64,000 bases of DNA from Ophioderma brevispina (taxonomy: Eukaryota; Echinodermata; Ophiuroidea; Amphilepidida; Ophiodermatidae), in assembly GCA_023653785.1 (NCBI GenBank), contig JAMKCH010014213.1, positions 20,746 to 84,745 on the forward strand. The letters are read 5' to 3'. This document shows positions 1 through 12,659 of this stretch, piece after piece. A program made the position numbers and the translations under genes. The notes beneath the pieces were generated by a model that searched no databases, was not told the origin of the DNA, and was given only the letters and a program-made list of their open reading frames with translations. Every line of letters starts with the position of its first letter. Positions within the stretch are counted from its first letter, which is position 1.

Positions 1-480
1 AAGTTGGTTTTGCCGTCTGATGTGTCAAACAAAGCACAGCAAATTCATTAATACTCCCTTTTATACTATTTGCTATTTACATTAATCATACAATGGATAC
101 AATAAAGGACCACCTGAATATAAATTACGCAGCTCGTTGCAATTAATGTAAACGTGCTTTTTCGTAAGGCAGATATAACCACGAATCACGCCAAAAATAA
201 GTCAAAACATGTTGTTCTTTTGCGACGACTGGCACAGTAAGGCTGGTAAACCGTCAGGCCATGCACGAAAGGTGTGTCACCCCTAAAAAATATCAATTCT
301 ATTATAGATTTTTATATCAAAATATTTAGAAGACCATCAAAGAAGAGCATGCCGTATTTTTAATTTTTCATTAAAAATACTTTTGATCATCCGCTCCTCT
401 TAAACGTCATCGTAGTCATCTTTTTTATGGTAGCTATGGTGTGCACCTTTTTAATGTTTTTTTATTGTGCCCTTATTTGC
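1..480. other. Flank upstream of bZIP copy 1
   Basis: AT-rich DNA with no gene recognised. A pyrimidine-rich stretch ending in TTTGCAG just before position 481 resembles a splice acceptor, so a 5' untranslated exon of copy 1 could begin there. No clear TATA box plus initiator like the one in front of copy 3 is visible. Confidence 0.3.
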
Positions 481-846
481 AGATACAGAAGAGTTTACCG
501 GAATGGCTTCGAAGCAAAACAATCTTAGCTTCTGAAATTCATGAAATTGTACCCGTCAGTATTATGAACAACACTTATGAAAAATTCCTGGATGCTACAG
601 AATACTATGTTCAGTGTCCACATCCTGCTGGGATAAAAAAAATTTTTATTAACACGTGAATCGTGTGATCTCTAAGTCTTCTGCTAGGAGTGACGGTTTT
701 GACTTTGATCTCATAAATGTCGTGAAAGAAGATTTGAAGCAAAACATTCACCAAAGACGCCAAGAGAAGGGTCTTGTTGAAATCGACTCTGAGGATAACT
801 TTCCGCGCTCTTATCCGGTAAATTGCTTGCATAGTCTCTAAATACA

Positions 847-1088
847 AAAGAGTGAATTTCACACTTTTAGAGTGACTACAGGGCCCACTCCGAAAAGAGT
901 AAAATTTTAAACCCTTCAAATAATATGTTTTGGCCAAATTTACTCTTTATATAATTTAAAATAATACAATTTTATCATTTGTAAATTATTAAGATAAAAT
1001 TTGATCAAAATGGAGTTTGAAAGGTATGAAACTTCACTCTTTTCGGAGTGCGCGCTGTAGTCACTTTAAAAGAGTGAATTTCACTCTT
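847..1088. mobile_element. Foldback MITE (AAGAGTGAA type) in intron 1 of copy 1
   Basis: The outer ~70 bp on each side are inverted copies. The left end AAGAGTGAATTTCAC and inner GTGACTACAG / CACTCCGAAAAGAGT match the reverse complement of the right end, which includes CTTTTCGGAGTG and CTGTAGTCAC. The middle is AT-rich and has no coding potential. It shares the ACTCC...AAAAGAGTG motif with the element at 7016-7365. It lies about 30 bp beyond the exon 1 donor of copy 1. Confidence 0.65.
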
Positions 1089-1394
1089 ACGAATTGAAGT
1101 TTATAAATGATTAAGTGCAAAGGTCTTCGGAAAAAAGTGTGAATTTGCCTTAGTAAGTTAGTTTTATTAATTGTTTTCAAATTGACTTTACTGGGAAAAG
1201 TAGGATCTGTCACCTCCAATATGCTGAGCAACATTTACATGCCACACTTCTGAATTTGCAGAGGTAAAGAGTTGATCACAATGTACCTGTATGATAATGC
1301 TCTTTGCATCAAGTTTTTAGAGTACGATAAGTAGCGCCAGGAGCATATCATTGTTTTAACCGCCAAGAGCGTTTAATTCTGTAGTAGAAGAATC

Positions 1395-1680
1395 AAAACT
1401 CGTTGTCTCGCTCTTCCCAACCCTCCTCGATCCCGGATCGCTCCATATGGTGTTATATACCAAATACCTGGACCGCTAACCGAGGCAGGAGCGATCCTAC
1501 AACCGGCCCTCACCTCCTGGGTCGAGTCACTGGATCACTCCAGGATCGAGATTTTCCGACACATTATACCACCATGCGGGCCCCAAGTGGGAAATCAGTG
1601 GTCTTAATAAATTTCATTGTCAGATTTGAGCAAGGCAGCCCCATACCTCTCCAAACCTTTAATGAGGATTAAAGTTCATG
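1395..1680. other. GC-richer segment in intron 1 of copy 1
   Basis: About 280 bp is clearly richer in G+C than its surroundings, with GATCC/GGATC-rich text. It holds an open frame of 89 codons (1403-1672, +) with no recognisable domain. It is probably an unidentified repeat fragment rather than a gene. Confidence 0.25.
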
Positions 1681-2553
1681 CTGACAACGCCTCCATGTGT
1701 AAGTGCTGACTACCAAACCCGAAACAAAACCCCACGTTAGATTAGCTAATAATTTATTTATTGTGGGTGTATGTGAGTTTGTTTGTAATGTAATGTAAAA
1801 TTTGAAAATTATTAAAATAACTGTTGTGATCCGAATATTAACAATAATTGAAAGTCATTCTAAGCATAGTTCCGTTAACTTTAATTTGGTTTAGCTTACT
1901 TCTGATGAACGAAGAAAGAGACAACTTAGAAAGGAGAGGAATCGCATTGCAGCCGCAAAAATGTAGAGAAAAGAAGCGACAACAGACGATACAGTTGATA
2001 AGGGTATGAAGTAATAATATCACTTATCTTGAAAATTTTATAAATCAAACTATCTCGGCAAAACATCTTAATCAATTTGATGTAAACAAATAATAATCAA
2101 AAAGAAATTTGTAGCAAAAATGGATAGCTACAAAAAACGACAAAAAATCACAGTTTATGCTTTTCAGTGGCATTCTGTTAATATCCCGCTTCCAGGGTAG
2201 ATATGATGCACCTAATGTAACGCGTATCTTTGATTTTGTGCAGCTATTGTGCAAGAAATTAGAGACAAGAATATGTTACCATTAGCTACCATTTACAAGT
2301 AAAGCAACAGTGATACTTTGTTTTCATATGAACTAATTCGCTAACACTCGACATTGAATAGCCACTGTGATTTTCACACCATCACTGATATAAATACTCA
2401 TTTATTTTACAGGATTCTGAAAGAGTAGAAAATAGAAATCGTGAGTTACAAGAGCAAGCGAAGCAGCTCAGAGCGGAGAAGGAATACTTACTGCAAATGC
2501 TTCAAGAACATTTGGTCGTGTGTCCCAAAAGACTAAGTGAATGTAAACGATGA

Positions 2554-3395
2554 GAGGTCGTTAATGACCGATCTCCGGTCCTACATTGAAGTGGAAACCC
2601 CGTACTTATGCATCACAGTACTTGGAACTGTCCTGATGTAGAAATTGGAAATTAAAGAACCTTATAGGCAACGGAGTCTTAAGGCTGATGAACTTTTAGG
2701 TGATCTATATTTTGAAACATGGCGAAACAGTTGTATTTTGTAAATATATGGTAATATCATGTATGTTACGTCGTCCATATGCTGGAAACCCATTTCAGTT
2801 TTAAGAACCATTATTTACATTGATACGATCACTTCAGATCATCTTGATGTCGAGATCTCGTAACGCCACTGTGCCTGTGCACTGCAATGTCAGATGCATA
2901 ATAATTTTGCACTGCCATATGGACGTTCTCAGGTTATCATTTATGGACACACGTTGTATGCCATCCGTGCAGTCTACCACCAAAATGCTACATTTTATGC
3001 AGCCGTTACTCCAAGGTGTATTGTAATGTCATTACTGTACTAAAATATACTACGAAAACAGATAAATAAACAAAATCATCACATAGAAAATCGAAGTGGA
3101 ATTGCGCACTTGCAAGACTACAGGGCCAGATGGACACATTGCTTCAACAGAATGACAACCAAGGAAGGGAATGAGAAGAAAAGGGCAAAAGAGAAGATGA
3201 AGAGATGATTCAACGGTCACTTGGAGCACGATAGCTAGAAACAGAATAGAGAGGAAGCGTTATGAGGAGAACTTTGTACTGTAGAAATGAAAGGAATATA
3301 ACATATAACAGATCAGTGGCATTTGAGCTGATTTCCCATTTGACCAGGAAGGATGAGACTTTATAGGCTTGTTTAACCGACTTTAAGATAGAATA
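2554..3395. other. Downstream flank of copy 1, no gene recognised
   Basis: The only feature of note is ATTAAA at 2651, about 100 bp past the exon 3 stop, plus AATAAA near 3064. The short open frames present have no recognisable similarity. Confidence 0.3.
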
Positions 3396-4289
3396 GGCGT
3401 AAATCCAGGGGGGGATATATCCCCCAATATTTGATGAGGGGATGAGTCAATACGATCAGCCCCCCCCCCAAGTTGATGCACTTGTTCATGTGTTTTTGAC
3501 CAAAAATAACTCATATTTTACCAAATAGATTAAAAATGGTAATTTCCGCGCCAGTTCGCGCGCATTTGGTTATTTCAATACATTAACGCATATTACGATA
3601 TTAGCTTAGAAATGGCAAAATATTTAGCGCACTTCGCGCGACACATGTGACTAGTATAGTAATGCATCTTTTCAGCAAACCCCGTTCATTCTTAATTTTC
3701 ATCAACCCATCCCCAATGTCAAAAAAAGAAATTTACGTCACGAAGCTTGCTTGTTTGGACTCATTGAATGCTTTTTCTGCTTTTTTATGCTGATATGGAT
3801 ATGGATTGAAAGCGAATTTAACCAGTGCCTGTGGGTATAAGATTCTAGAAATTCGAGTAGCATGTTTGCGCATGGCGGATGAGGGCAAGAGAGTGATATG
3901 AGAAGGCCATGAAACTCATTCTTATAAGATTTCAGATGAGAGGTTCTCTAGAGAAATGGCACGTTGTACATCATCACCATTTTGTAATGGCCTTCGTGTT
4001 CAATTATAAAACTCTATGAATTCACACAGAATTGTGATGGTAAAATACAACAAACAAAAAAGTCATTTTTACATTTTTTTACCAGCTAAAACAACCAATT
4101 TGGCATAACTCACCACGTTGTGGGATGGCTTATGTATAGGAGGTTAAACGTATTATCATTAAAAGCAATGATTTTAATTTCAACTTCCGTTTATTTTGAG
4201 TTTTTTCACGAAACACGAACTCAATTATATTTTTAAGACATTAAAACGGGCATTTCGTATCCATAGCCTCCCCCCCCCCGGACTTACCT
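3396..4289. mobile_element. Possible DNA element with G-run terminal inverted repeats
   Basis: The left edge reads GGCGTAAATCC followed by a G-run, and the right edge is a C-run followed by GGACTTACC. The reverse complement of the right edge (GGTAAGTCC + G-run) matches the left. The interior is AT-rich and non-coding, with a second G/C-run pair near 3410-3470. The inverted match is short and helped by the homopolymer, so this is weak. Confidence 0.3.
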
Positions 4290-7015
4290 AAAAAATGTTT
4301 AGATTTTATATCATCTGAACGTTAGCCTTAGTAAATCTTACGTGTGCCAATCTGACGTGCAAATTTGGTCGCATCGGTAAGAAATTCGCAATTTGTATTT
4401 TCTGTCGTTAAAGGACATAAAATTACAACACAGTAGCATATGGGACCGTGGGACGAGCATTGGCTAATAACACAAAACCGCCAGATCGGGATCAGTAAAT
4501 TTGCGAATAAGCTTTTTCTCAAAAATATCAGTGATACATGAATAAACCACAAGGTTGCTAAAACCACGAAATGCACTTTAATTGTTACTATTTATTTTAT
4601 CATTAATTTGGATTTATTTCTGAACGCGCAGAAAGAAAACTTACGTGCATATTTGACAGTCTTTTGCTTACGAATAAATTTGTATAAATATGGCCCAATT
4701 GTACAGGGTGTACCAAATAAATGCACTCCTCGCAGTCGGTGCTATTAATTTTCAAATTACTGGTATATTCAAATTGTATAACAGATTTGAATGGACGAAA
4801 TTGTTTCGTTAATCTTGTTAATTTTTGTCTGATGCGGATCACTAGTTTGAAAACAAGGCTATTATGTAACTGCTGTCAAATTACCCATTCCAAGTTGGCC
4901 TTAGATCGTTGAAATAGGTTCACTTTGAAAAGTGGAAAAAAATGTCTTTGAACTTACAAAACTCTCTGGTACTAATCCTGTCTGTTTTTAAAAAAATAAA
5001 TACTAAAATATTTGTCGTCATTGGTGTATTTATCCACGGGCTTTATGTCGTCAGTATTTTGCTCTAATTTCATATTTAGAATAGGAACTTAGCGACTTGG
5101 CCAAAATTATATCTAGTGGGTCTGACAAATCTGCGTGAATAATGTACATTGCAGCGGAAGGATGAAACACAAATGAATGAAATGGTGGGCTATTAATTCA
5201 AAATTATGTTAATTTTTTTTTTTTGTTTTTTTTTTTTTTTAAAAAAAGTAAAGATTTGTTCAGTTATGTTTTCACGGTCTGTTACGTTCGGTGCAGTATG
5301 ATTTCCTCTATCATATTGAGAATAGTAAATTAGCGACGCGTCAAACTTTTTGTTTTATCTTCAGTGTGTCTGACAAATCAACGTGAATATTGCAAATGCA
5401 TGCAGTGGAGGGATTAAATACCAAATAATGGAAATGCGTTAGGAATGGACGTTGAAGATCATATATACAAATAGGTTCTAATATGGACATTTGATGACAC
5501 AACAAACACACAAATAAAACCACTGAAAACCAAACTTGCGTTAAATCAAACACACTGTCAGAACTTTGTCATTGTGACAGAGACCATTTCCCTTTTGTCA
5601 AGGGCATTTGTCTTTAAATGTTTTTATATTAAAATATTTAGTTTACACAGATATACTGGGGTTTAATTGAGCCAACACTAGTAGTAAGGATGAGAAAGAG
5701 AAGGAGAAAAACAAAAACAGGCACCTGCTTACTTTAGCAGCCCTTGATTTTGTAGTCCATCAGTCAAACTGGGAATGGCTTAAATTGTGGCTTCCTTACG
5801 TTAATCGCCTTGGTTCTAAAAAACAGTGAATGAAGCAAACAGATCGAAATTTGAAACAGTATGTGAGAAAAGAATAGGCAGTACAGAGATCTCGCAAACA
5901 TTTCAAACATTAAAAAAAAAAGACAGGATTAATACCTTTTCAAGGTGAACCTGCGTCAACGGATCTAAGGCAAACTTGGAAGGAATGGGGTAGGGTGTAA
6001 TCGGGGTTTGTAATTTGACAGCGTGTTCCATAATAGCTTTGTTTTCAAAACTAGTGAACCGTTTCGGACAAAAATGGACAGGATGTACGAAACCGAAAAA
6101 TATTTTGCCATCAGAATTTGTTATAAAATTTGAATAATTCTCAGAATTTTAAATTATAGCAACCAACTGCGAGATTGCAGTATTTGGGACACTCTGTAGT
6201 TCCTTAAGAATTGATTTGTCCATTTCGCCTCGAAAGTACTGTATGATTACTTTCAAAAATGTATTGAATGTAGCAAGAGCAAGGGTCAATATATAAGCAT
6301 TTGCTCTTATACGAACCACGATCATCAGAATTATTTGAAAATTTTGAATATATGTTTTTTCATCATTTGAAACCATTACACAAAAGTTGCTAGGACCACA
6401 AGTGTACTTTTTATAATTACAGTTAATTTGCCAGTTAAAAATATTTCTGTAGAATATTTGAATTTAAATGTGTGATTAAAACGAAAGCACAGTTTAATGG
6501 AAAGTTCGTTGCCTTTACATTTACTTGTATATTTGTATATAACAAAAAATGTTGTGGTCCACTGTTGGGGATCATGAAATATGGAAAACAAGCCGATATT
6601 GATTAAAAAACAATTTATTCAACGACATTTAAGATATCAATAACCTTAAGAACTTAAGATAAGGCAAACTATTAAAAATAATGACATCCAGTTTATTCCT
6701 CGATTGGCAAAAGAATTTGACCAAAATGATCACAGATGACATCTATTAATCCATAATTAGACTTCATCACATAGCATTAGAGTTCTAAACTGTATTTGCA
6801 ATTTTTTTCGAGATAATGGTATGTAAGACCCAAAATTATAAGATTTTAAGAGGCCACGATCTCACAAATGCCAGTTAAACCTTTAATTGTAGTGTTATGC
6901 ATCTGTGATTCAATTTGTTAAAAGCCTTTGACCATCGGGAATAAACTGGGAGAGGGTCATATTTTTAATAGCAGCCTTTAGTATTAATAGGTATGGATGT
7001 TCTTAACGGGGTTTG
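4290..7015. other. AT-rich intergenic DNA
   Basis: There is no recognisable gene or clear repeat boundary here. A T-run/A-run (about 5212-5247) is low complexity. Several short open frames show no domain. Confidence 0.3.
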
Positions 7016-7365
7016 ATTACTTGTTCTCTCTAACTGTAAACGAGTGAAAAGTTCACTCCCAAAAAGTGAAACTTGTAAACCACTCCAAATGAGTGGTTCG
7101 TAATTAAAAAGGGTTGAATGATGTGAAAGAGTGAAACTCACTCCAAAAAGAGAGATGTCCACTATTGAGGAGTTAAGAAAGGCAACAACTTTTGAGGAGT
7201 GAAAGAAGGACAACACGAAAACAGTGCAAATCCACTCTTTTTGGAGTGATTTTCACTCAAAAAAACATTGTTTTTAAGTACCAAACCACTTCATTTTGGA
7301 GTGGTTTACAAGAGTTTAACTTCTTTTGGGGAGTGACAATTTCACTCGTTTACCTAGAGAGTAAT
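7016..7365. mobile_element. Foldback MITE, GAGTGA/ACTCC family
   Basis: The left end ATTACTTGTTCTCTCT then GTAAACGAGTGAA pairs with the right end, whose reverse complement reads ATTACTCTCTAGGTAAACG then AGTGAA. Inner segments also pair (TTGTAAACCACTCC on both arms), giving arms of about 90 bp. The whole unit is filled with alternating ACTCC / GAGTG words. It has no coding capacity and resembles the element at 847-1088 in its core motif. Confidence 0.65.
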
Positions 7366-7554
7366 GTATTTTTAAAGGTGCAACGCAGGGGAGGGCGGCC
7401 AGAAAATCCCATTTCAGCCGTTGCCATTGGATTAACACGTATAAGCGAATCTTGACGGAAAATTCTTGATTTTTTATATGTTGTCAAGGAATATTTTCTT
7501 TTCCAAAACCGTTGGGTTGAAGAATAACCTCATGGAAGGGTTATTTCTGCTTTT

Positions 7555-7735
7555 GTTTGTATAATAAACGAACGAGGACGAGGTCGTATGCGGAACACCT
7601 ATGACCGACCCACATCAACGAACCCAATTGGTTTGTGGTGCAATCGTATTACTGTATTTCTTTGACATTTTGGTGAATTGCTATAATTGAATGAGGCTTG
7701 GCGACGGCCACGCCTGCTGGTTGCAAAGAGAGATT
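7555..7735. repeat. Dispersed repeat, ACGAGGACGAGGTC family
   Basis: This block shares its order of words (ACGAGGACGAGGTC..., ...CCCACATCAA..., ...TGAATGAGG.TTGG..., CTGGTTGCAA) with 13795-13945, and more weakly with 25215-25290 (GACGGGGAC..., TGGCCATGG). It is an interspersed, non-coding family of unknown class. Confidence 0.45.
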
Positions 7736-8583
7736 TCAAATAAACAGGTGTCCCTAAACATGTGAAATTCTGATTTTGTACTGGTGTAATCGATTTTATC
7801 AGAAATACTCCCATATGAAAGGATTAAGCTGAGAACTATCTCTTTGCGTACCCAAAAATCATGAAATTTCTAAAATTCGTATTAGGAGGCAAATACGAAA
7901 TTCAGCCTATTGTGTTTATTGAAATAATATTAATATTGTTATTTTGTTTATTTGTTTTATTGTTTTCATTTTAAGGTATTTCTGTAGCCAAATATAAAAA
8001 GGTAAGGAATCCATTGCGTGTCTAATCAAATATGAAATATCACATATATCACAGAAAACATGGATGGCTTGAAAATCCCTCGTGGCCCTTTTAATGTCTA
8101 TTGTCTTAATTTGAAAAGAGTTTCTTAAAGGTGACTCAGAGATTTGAAATAATTTTCCCGTTTATTTTCTCCAGTTGTCAAGAACTAAAGATAGTCACCT
8201 AAAAATATATGTTGCTAAATTCACCCGCCTTTCCCGTCAAACAGTGACAATTTCTGCACCGGTGGAGGCACATCCCTTAGTTCCTCAGCATTCGTTGCAT
8301 TGCAGAGGGATATCTCTTTCATGCACTCTATTCTAATCTAGAAGATGTATTTTAACTTCTAAACATGAAATTGCGTCCTAATCACAACCCTTGGATTTAT
8401 TTTAATCCTTGTAATTTAGAGTGTGTCTCTCATGCAATTGCAACTTCTTTGAGGAGAAGTTAGAGAACCGTTTGGTGTTCCCATGTTAGTAACTGCCAAG
8501 AAGTGAACTAATCTCTACAACCCCAAAACACGTTCTCCTTTATAGAGGAGGAGCAGAATATCATAGGGCCTTATTAAGGAATT
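7736..8583. other. Non-coding DNA between repeats
   Basis: No gene, RNA or repeat is recognised, apart from short AT-rich tracts. Confidence 0.25.
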
Positions 8584-9472
8584 CGTTTACCTCCCGCTAC
8601 AGAAAAGTTTGACACCTGTTTGGTATGGATTTAGTTGGACCCTCTACATCAATGCTAGGTAGGTAGGCTCCCAAATTGTGGTATCACTTTTAATAGGGCC
8701 AATTTAGTTTACACAGGGTCAAATTTTAAAATGCTCAAATATGTTGAAATGTATGCCATATGTCCATCTTATCAAGATTCCAAAAATGTATAGTTTGTAC
8801 CACCTACGACCATTGGTTTGGGAGTTATAAGGTAAAAAATGGCTAAAATTGGTAAAAAGGTCAATCTCAATGTTTAAGGGTCACATTAAAAGTCTAAATC
8901 TGATTATGTTTTAAGTAAATACTTGCAAAATTATGGCCTGCAGGTAAGAGGACTCTAAAGGTATAGTTGGTATATGTTTAATGTTTACTTACGAGATAAG
9001 GGTCAAAGAAAGTAAAAATTGGGTAGTGACTATGACCTATTTTGTCCCATCAAACATGGTAAAACTAGGCATTGCAGATGGTCAAAAACTATTCTTATTT
9101 TGGACTCTACATTAAGCTAGATGAACAACTTTATCATTTTGCAACAAAATTGGAGCAACTTCTGATTTTGACCCCGGTACAATAGAATTGACCTTTTTTA
9201 CCATTTTTTTAGCATTTTACCTTATAACTCCAAAACCAGTGTCATAGATAGATGGTACAACATACATTTTTGGAATCCTTATGAATAGACGGACAAGATG
9301 ATAATTTAAAACATGATTTGAGCATTTTAAAAGTTTGACCCCTGTGTAAACGTAAATTGGCCCCTATTGAAAAAGTGACACACAATTTGAGAGTACTACC
9401 TACCTTAGCCGTTGCTTAGAGGGTCAATACTAATACCACAGTGTCAAACCTTTCTGTAGTGAGGGGTAAACG
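8584..9472. mobile_element. 889-bp foldback DNA element with ~300-bp arms
   Basis: The outer arms are long imperfect inverted copies. The left end is CGTTTACCTCCCGCTACAG and the reverse complement of the right end is CGTTTACCCCTCACTACAG. Pairing continues inward through GGGCCAATTTA.GTTTACACAGG, GATTCCAAAAATGTAT and GAGTTATAAGGTAAAA. The centre (about 8880-9150) is single copy and non-coding. No transposase is present. The element sits directly against the start of LINE A. Confidence 0.75.
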
Positions 9473-9475
9473 ATT

Positions 9476-12400
9476 GATGGTTGAACGGGGGTCCTAGCTC
9501 CTACACTATTAACATCATTTCTTAGTATAACCATATCATGACTCTCATGCAGGGCCTTTCTAAGGTCTGCCTTGACTATAGCGTCAATGAATGTGGAGGG
9601 TTTTCCAATGCAAAAGAACATCATTGCTGATTTGTGCAACAATCTACAATGCGATGTCCTATGTCTGAAGGAAACCAACAGAGAATCGATATAACCCACC
9701 GCCCAACCATACCAGCAATGGTCCTTGCAATCGAGAGACCACATCGACACTATGGAAGTTGCTATATAGTGAGAAAGGAACCGCATAGATAGAACAACTC
9801 AGTATGATGATAACAACATCGAAGTCCGCACCATTGAGCTTAGCTCTGTATAGTTACATCCGCCATCTACAAACCTCCATCAGTAGACTTCAAGCACCAT
9901 AAATCAGCCTTGGGAAGTCACCAAAACCTAACTTCTTCTTGGCGATTTCAACAGACATAGTACCCAATTGGGGCTACAATTGAAACTACAAGACGGAAAG
10001 CTGTCGAAGAATGGATAGACAGTCGACATCTACGACCTCTAAGCTTGCCACCATCATTCATAGCGACCGCTGGAAGAGGGAGAGATTAAGTTAAAACCCT
10101 GATCTAGCTATTGTTAGTAAAAAACATCTCTAACTTGTGTAGCACTATTGTTCTGGAGCCTGTTCCACTAACTCAACATCGACCAATCGGTTTCCAAGTC
10201 AACGCGATACAGTAAAGTCGACAAACAAAGTGCCTTTAGCGTCGCTTTAACTCCAGGAAAGCAGACTGGCCAAGGATTCACTTGATGACCTGGATCAGAG
10301 CGTGAAGAGGGGATTGCTCCCAAAAACCTATAACTATGACAAATTGCCCAACTAGTGAACAAGACTGCCCGGAGATTCATACCCAGAGCTGTAGGACGGA
10401 ATATAGACCCAGGCCTTCAAGGAATGTGTGAGAATATCAAGAGTATATAACCATGTTTGAAGCCGATCCTTTTTCAGCTGAAACAACCTGCTAAAGGTGA
10501 GAAGTGTCGGAGAGGATTCCAGGAAAAGATCAAAAAATGGCATACTGTAATTGAATCCACCGATCTGACCAAACAGCAGAAAGAAGTGTGGCTCTACATC
10601 CGAAAGGCTCCGGAGGGGATCGACCAGAACACCACCAGCAGCCAAATGTCCAACCAACCAAGTTGCCCACCACAACTACTTAAAAAGGCAAGTGCAGCAA
10701 GAAGCCCAAGAAGATCAACTAGAACCTAAGAGGTTTTTTAGTGGCGCCACCTGGTTCCACCCGCCCCTTCAACTGGGGGGAACGAATTGGGAATCCGGTT
10801 TTGCTAAACTTTCAACAAGGAAAAGCAGTAGGCTTGACAACATGCTCACTGAGCAGCTAAACAATAATCCGGGCCAGAGTAGCAAAGGAATGGCTTCTGA
10901 GCTCTACAATTGCTGCCTTATTTCCACAGTTTCCCAAAGACCTGGAGGAAAGCACTGTTATGGAACTCCTAAAGCCTGGGAAAGATCCATCCACTACCAA
11001 GAGCTACAGACCAATATCACTCCTCAGCCATAACCAACAGACTCTTTGAACTCTCCTGCTCAATTCGTATCGCCACCTGTGATAGACGAACACCTCTACC
11101 AGAACAAGCAGGTTTCCGCCCAGGCAAATCAACCACAAGACAAGTACTCAACCTAACCAACACATTGAGGATGGTTCGAGAGGGGTATGGTTAACTGGAG
11201 CTGTGTTCGGCGACATATAGCAGCGTACGACCTGTTAATCACAGATGCCTACTCCATAAGATTCTGGAAATTTAACCAAAGGACATCCGCTTGAATGACT
11301 TATCCGAGGATGGACTGGCAAACAGGATGTTATTTGTTCACTAGGAGCGAAGAGAGCCGATGGCATAGCTCAAGAATGGTCTTACCACAAGGAGTGTGCT
11401 TGCACCTCTTCTGTTTACATCTATACCAACGGCAAACAAGGAGTGCAGGAACCTGCGTTTATTGATGCAGACGATCTTGGAATTATCCCACAGGATGCTG
11501 ACTTCACAGTTGTTGAAGAGAACTCTTTCATCCAAAGCTTTGGATGAACTGTCTCCTTATTATGAGGAAAGGAAAAACACCTCGCGCACAAATGCATCTA
11601 AGACACATGTGTGTGCTTTCCATCTACGCAACGTGAAGCCAAACGTCAAGTTAACGTTACCCTGCCCCTGGAAACACCTGGCCAGCATCGTGATAATCCT
11701 GTCTACCTATGAGTTAGCTTGGACCGCACTATCTCCTCTCTTATAAGACCCAAATCGAGAAGACGAAGAAAGAGTCAAAGTATGTTCACGCAAACATCTT
11801 GAACAAATAACTGGAACAAAATGGGGCTCGCCCAAATACCCTAAGATCGACGGCACTTGCCCTGTGCTACTCATGGCAGAGTGCTTGCCCTATATGGGGA
11901 AAGATCAACCCCATGACCAAGAAGGCTTGATCAGCATAAATGCCTCCGGCCCCCCGGCTTATCACAGGTGCCTCCGCATCTAGCCGGGAAGCTCCACCAG
12001 ACATCCGGCGTAGCTTAGCGAGCATGCACGAGCGTAGCTGCCCAAGATCTAATGTGAAGCCTTATGTCTAGACGATACCCTGCTGCCAATCGCCTTAAAA
12101 CCAGAGAGAGAGTTTCTTAAGCAAAGTGCAACCTCTTGAACAACAGTCTCAAGGAAGCTGAGAGAGTCGCCTTTGGGAAAGGAAAGACTTGCCACCCCAA
12201 GTAACAATATGGTATGAACATGGGAGGCATCTCCACCTGGAGCTGACTCTCATGGGCTGAATGGCGATTTTTTGTCAACAGAATTGAGGAACCGAATTGG
12301 CCAGTCTAAAGTTTCCTTGCAGAAGTGGGGCTCCCTGGAAGCATCAGGACACTACCTGTGGGTGTGGACCAGAACCACAGACAATGGTAAAATATTTGGC

Positions 12401-12520
12401 CTGCCCACTGTGGAGGCAACGACCACAAACAAAGACCTTGCGGAATACAGTGAAGCAGCCAGACGTTGTACTCATTCGGTGGATAAATTGAGAACACAGT
12501 GTTTGGACTATGATAAGAAG
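9476..12520 (+). mobile_element. Degenerate non-LTR retrotransposon A (jockey-like), endonuclease + RT
   Basis: Conceptual reading in shifting frames gives a LINE polyprotein in order. An endonuclease-like start lies near 9600-9760. Finger/palm remnants around 10.35-11.2 kb include ...YRPISLLS-like text and FRPGKS. An RT active-site block at 11458-11481 reads FIDADDLG (F/Y-x-DD type). A segment around 11575-11830 resembles NP-KT-VCAFHLRN then LGVTLDRT. Last comes a C-terminal region, 12300-12450, with the cysteine/QTM/CPL pattern seen in copy B. Stops and frameshifts are frequent, so it is dead. It is the same family as B at 20.8-24.5 kb in the opposite orientation. Confidence 0.75.
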
Positions 12521-12659
12521 GGAATGCAATTGCATGAATGTCCTACCCAAACCCAAAAGAGAGAAAAAAGAAAAGCAGGAATTGTGAAAATGCGAAAAAC
12601 GCATTTCCTGGAATCACGGAGCTCTGCCTTGGGACACCCGCTGGGGCCTTGAGCGACCC

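Larger units (their letters stand above)
503..2553 (+). pseudogene. ATF3/JDP2/FOS-like bZIP gene, copy 1 (disrupted)
   Basis: This is a three-exon bZIP gene of the type that binds AP-1/CRE-like sites as a dimer in the nucleus. Exon 1 runs from about 503 (ATGGCTTCG, matching the start of copy 3) to 817. It carries DFDLINVVKEDLKQNI, comparable to the VKEEL-containing segment before the basic region of ATF3, and ends at donor CCG|GTAAAT in phase 0. Exon 2 is 1895-2003, after ...TTTAG. It reads as a basic region (RNRIAAAK) but is 109 nt long, not the 108 nt of copy 3, because of one extra A in an A-run; this creates a TAG. Exon 3 (2413-2553, after TTTTACAG) is fully open: 46 residues with heptad positions L-V-L-L-L-H and ending VVCPKRLSECKR. 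Exon 1 also has stops between the ATG and the conserved block. ATTAAA at 2651 could be a poly(A) signal. Exon 3 and all splice phases are intact, so this is either a young pseudogene or a gene damaged by sequence error. Confidence 0.72.

Noticed and set aside
1403..1672. 89-codon open frame in a GC-richer patch
   Set aside because: No recognisable domain, it lies in an intron of bZIP copy 1, and the GC content alone can keep a frame open.
12272..12652. 126-codon open frame considered as a host gene
   Set aside because: It overlaps the LINE A C-terminus and matches LINE B in another frame; it is transposon debris.
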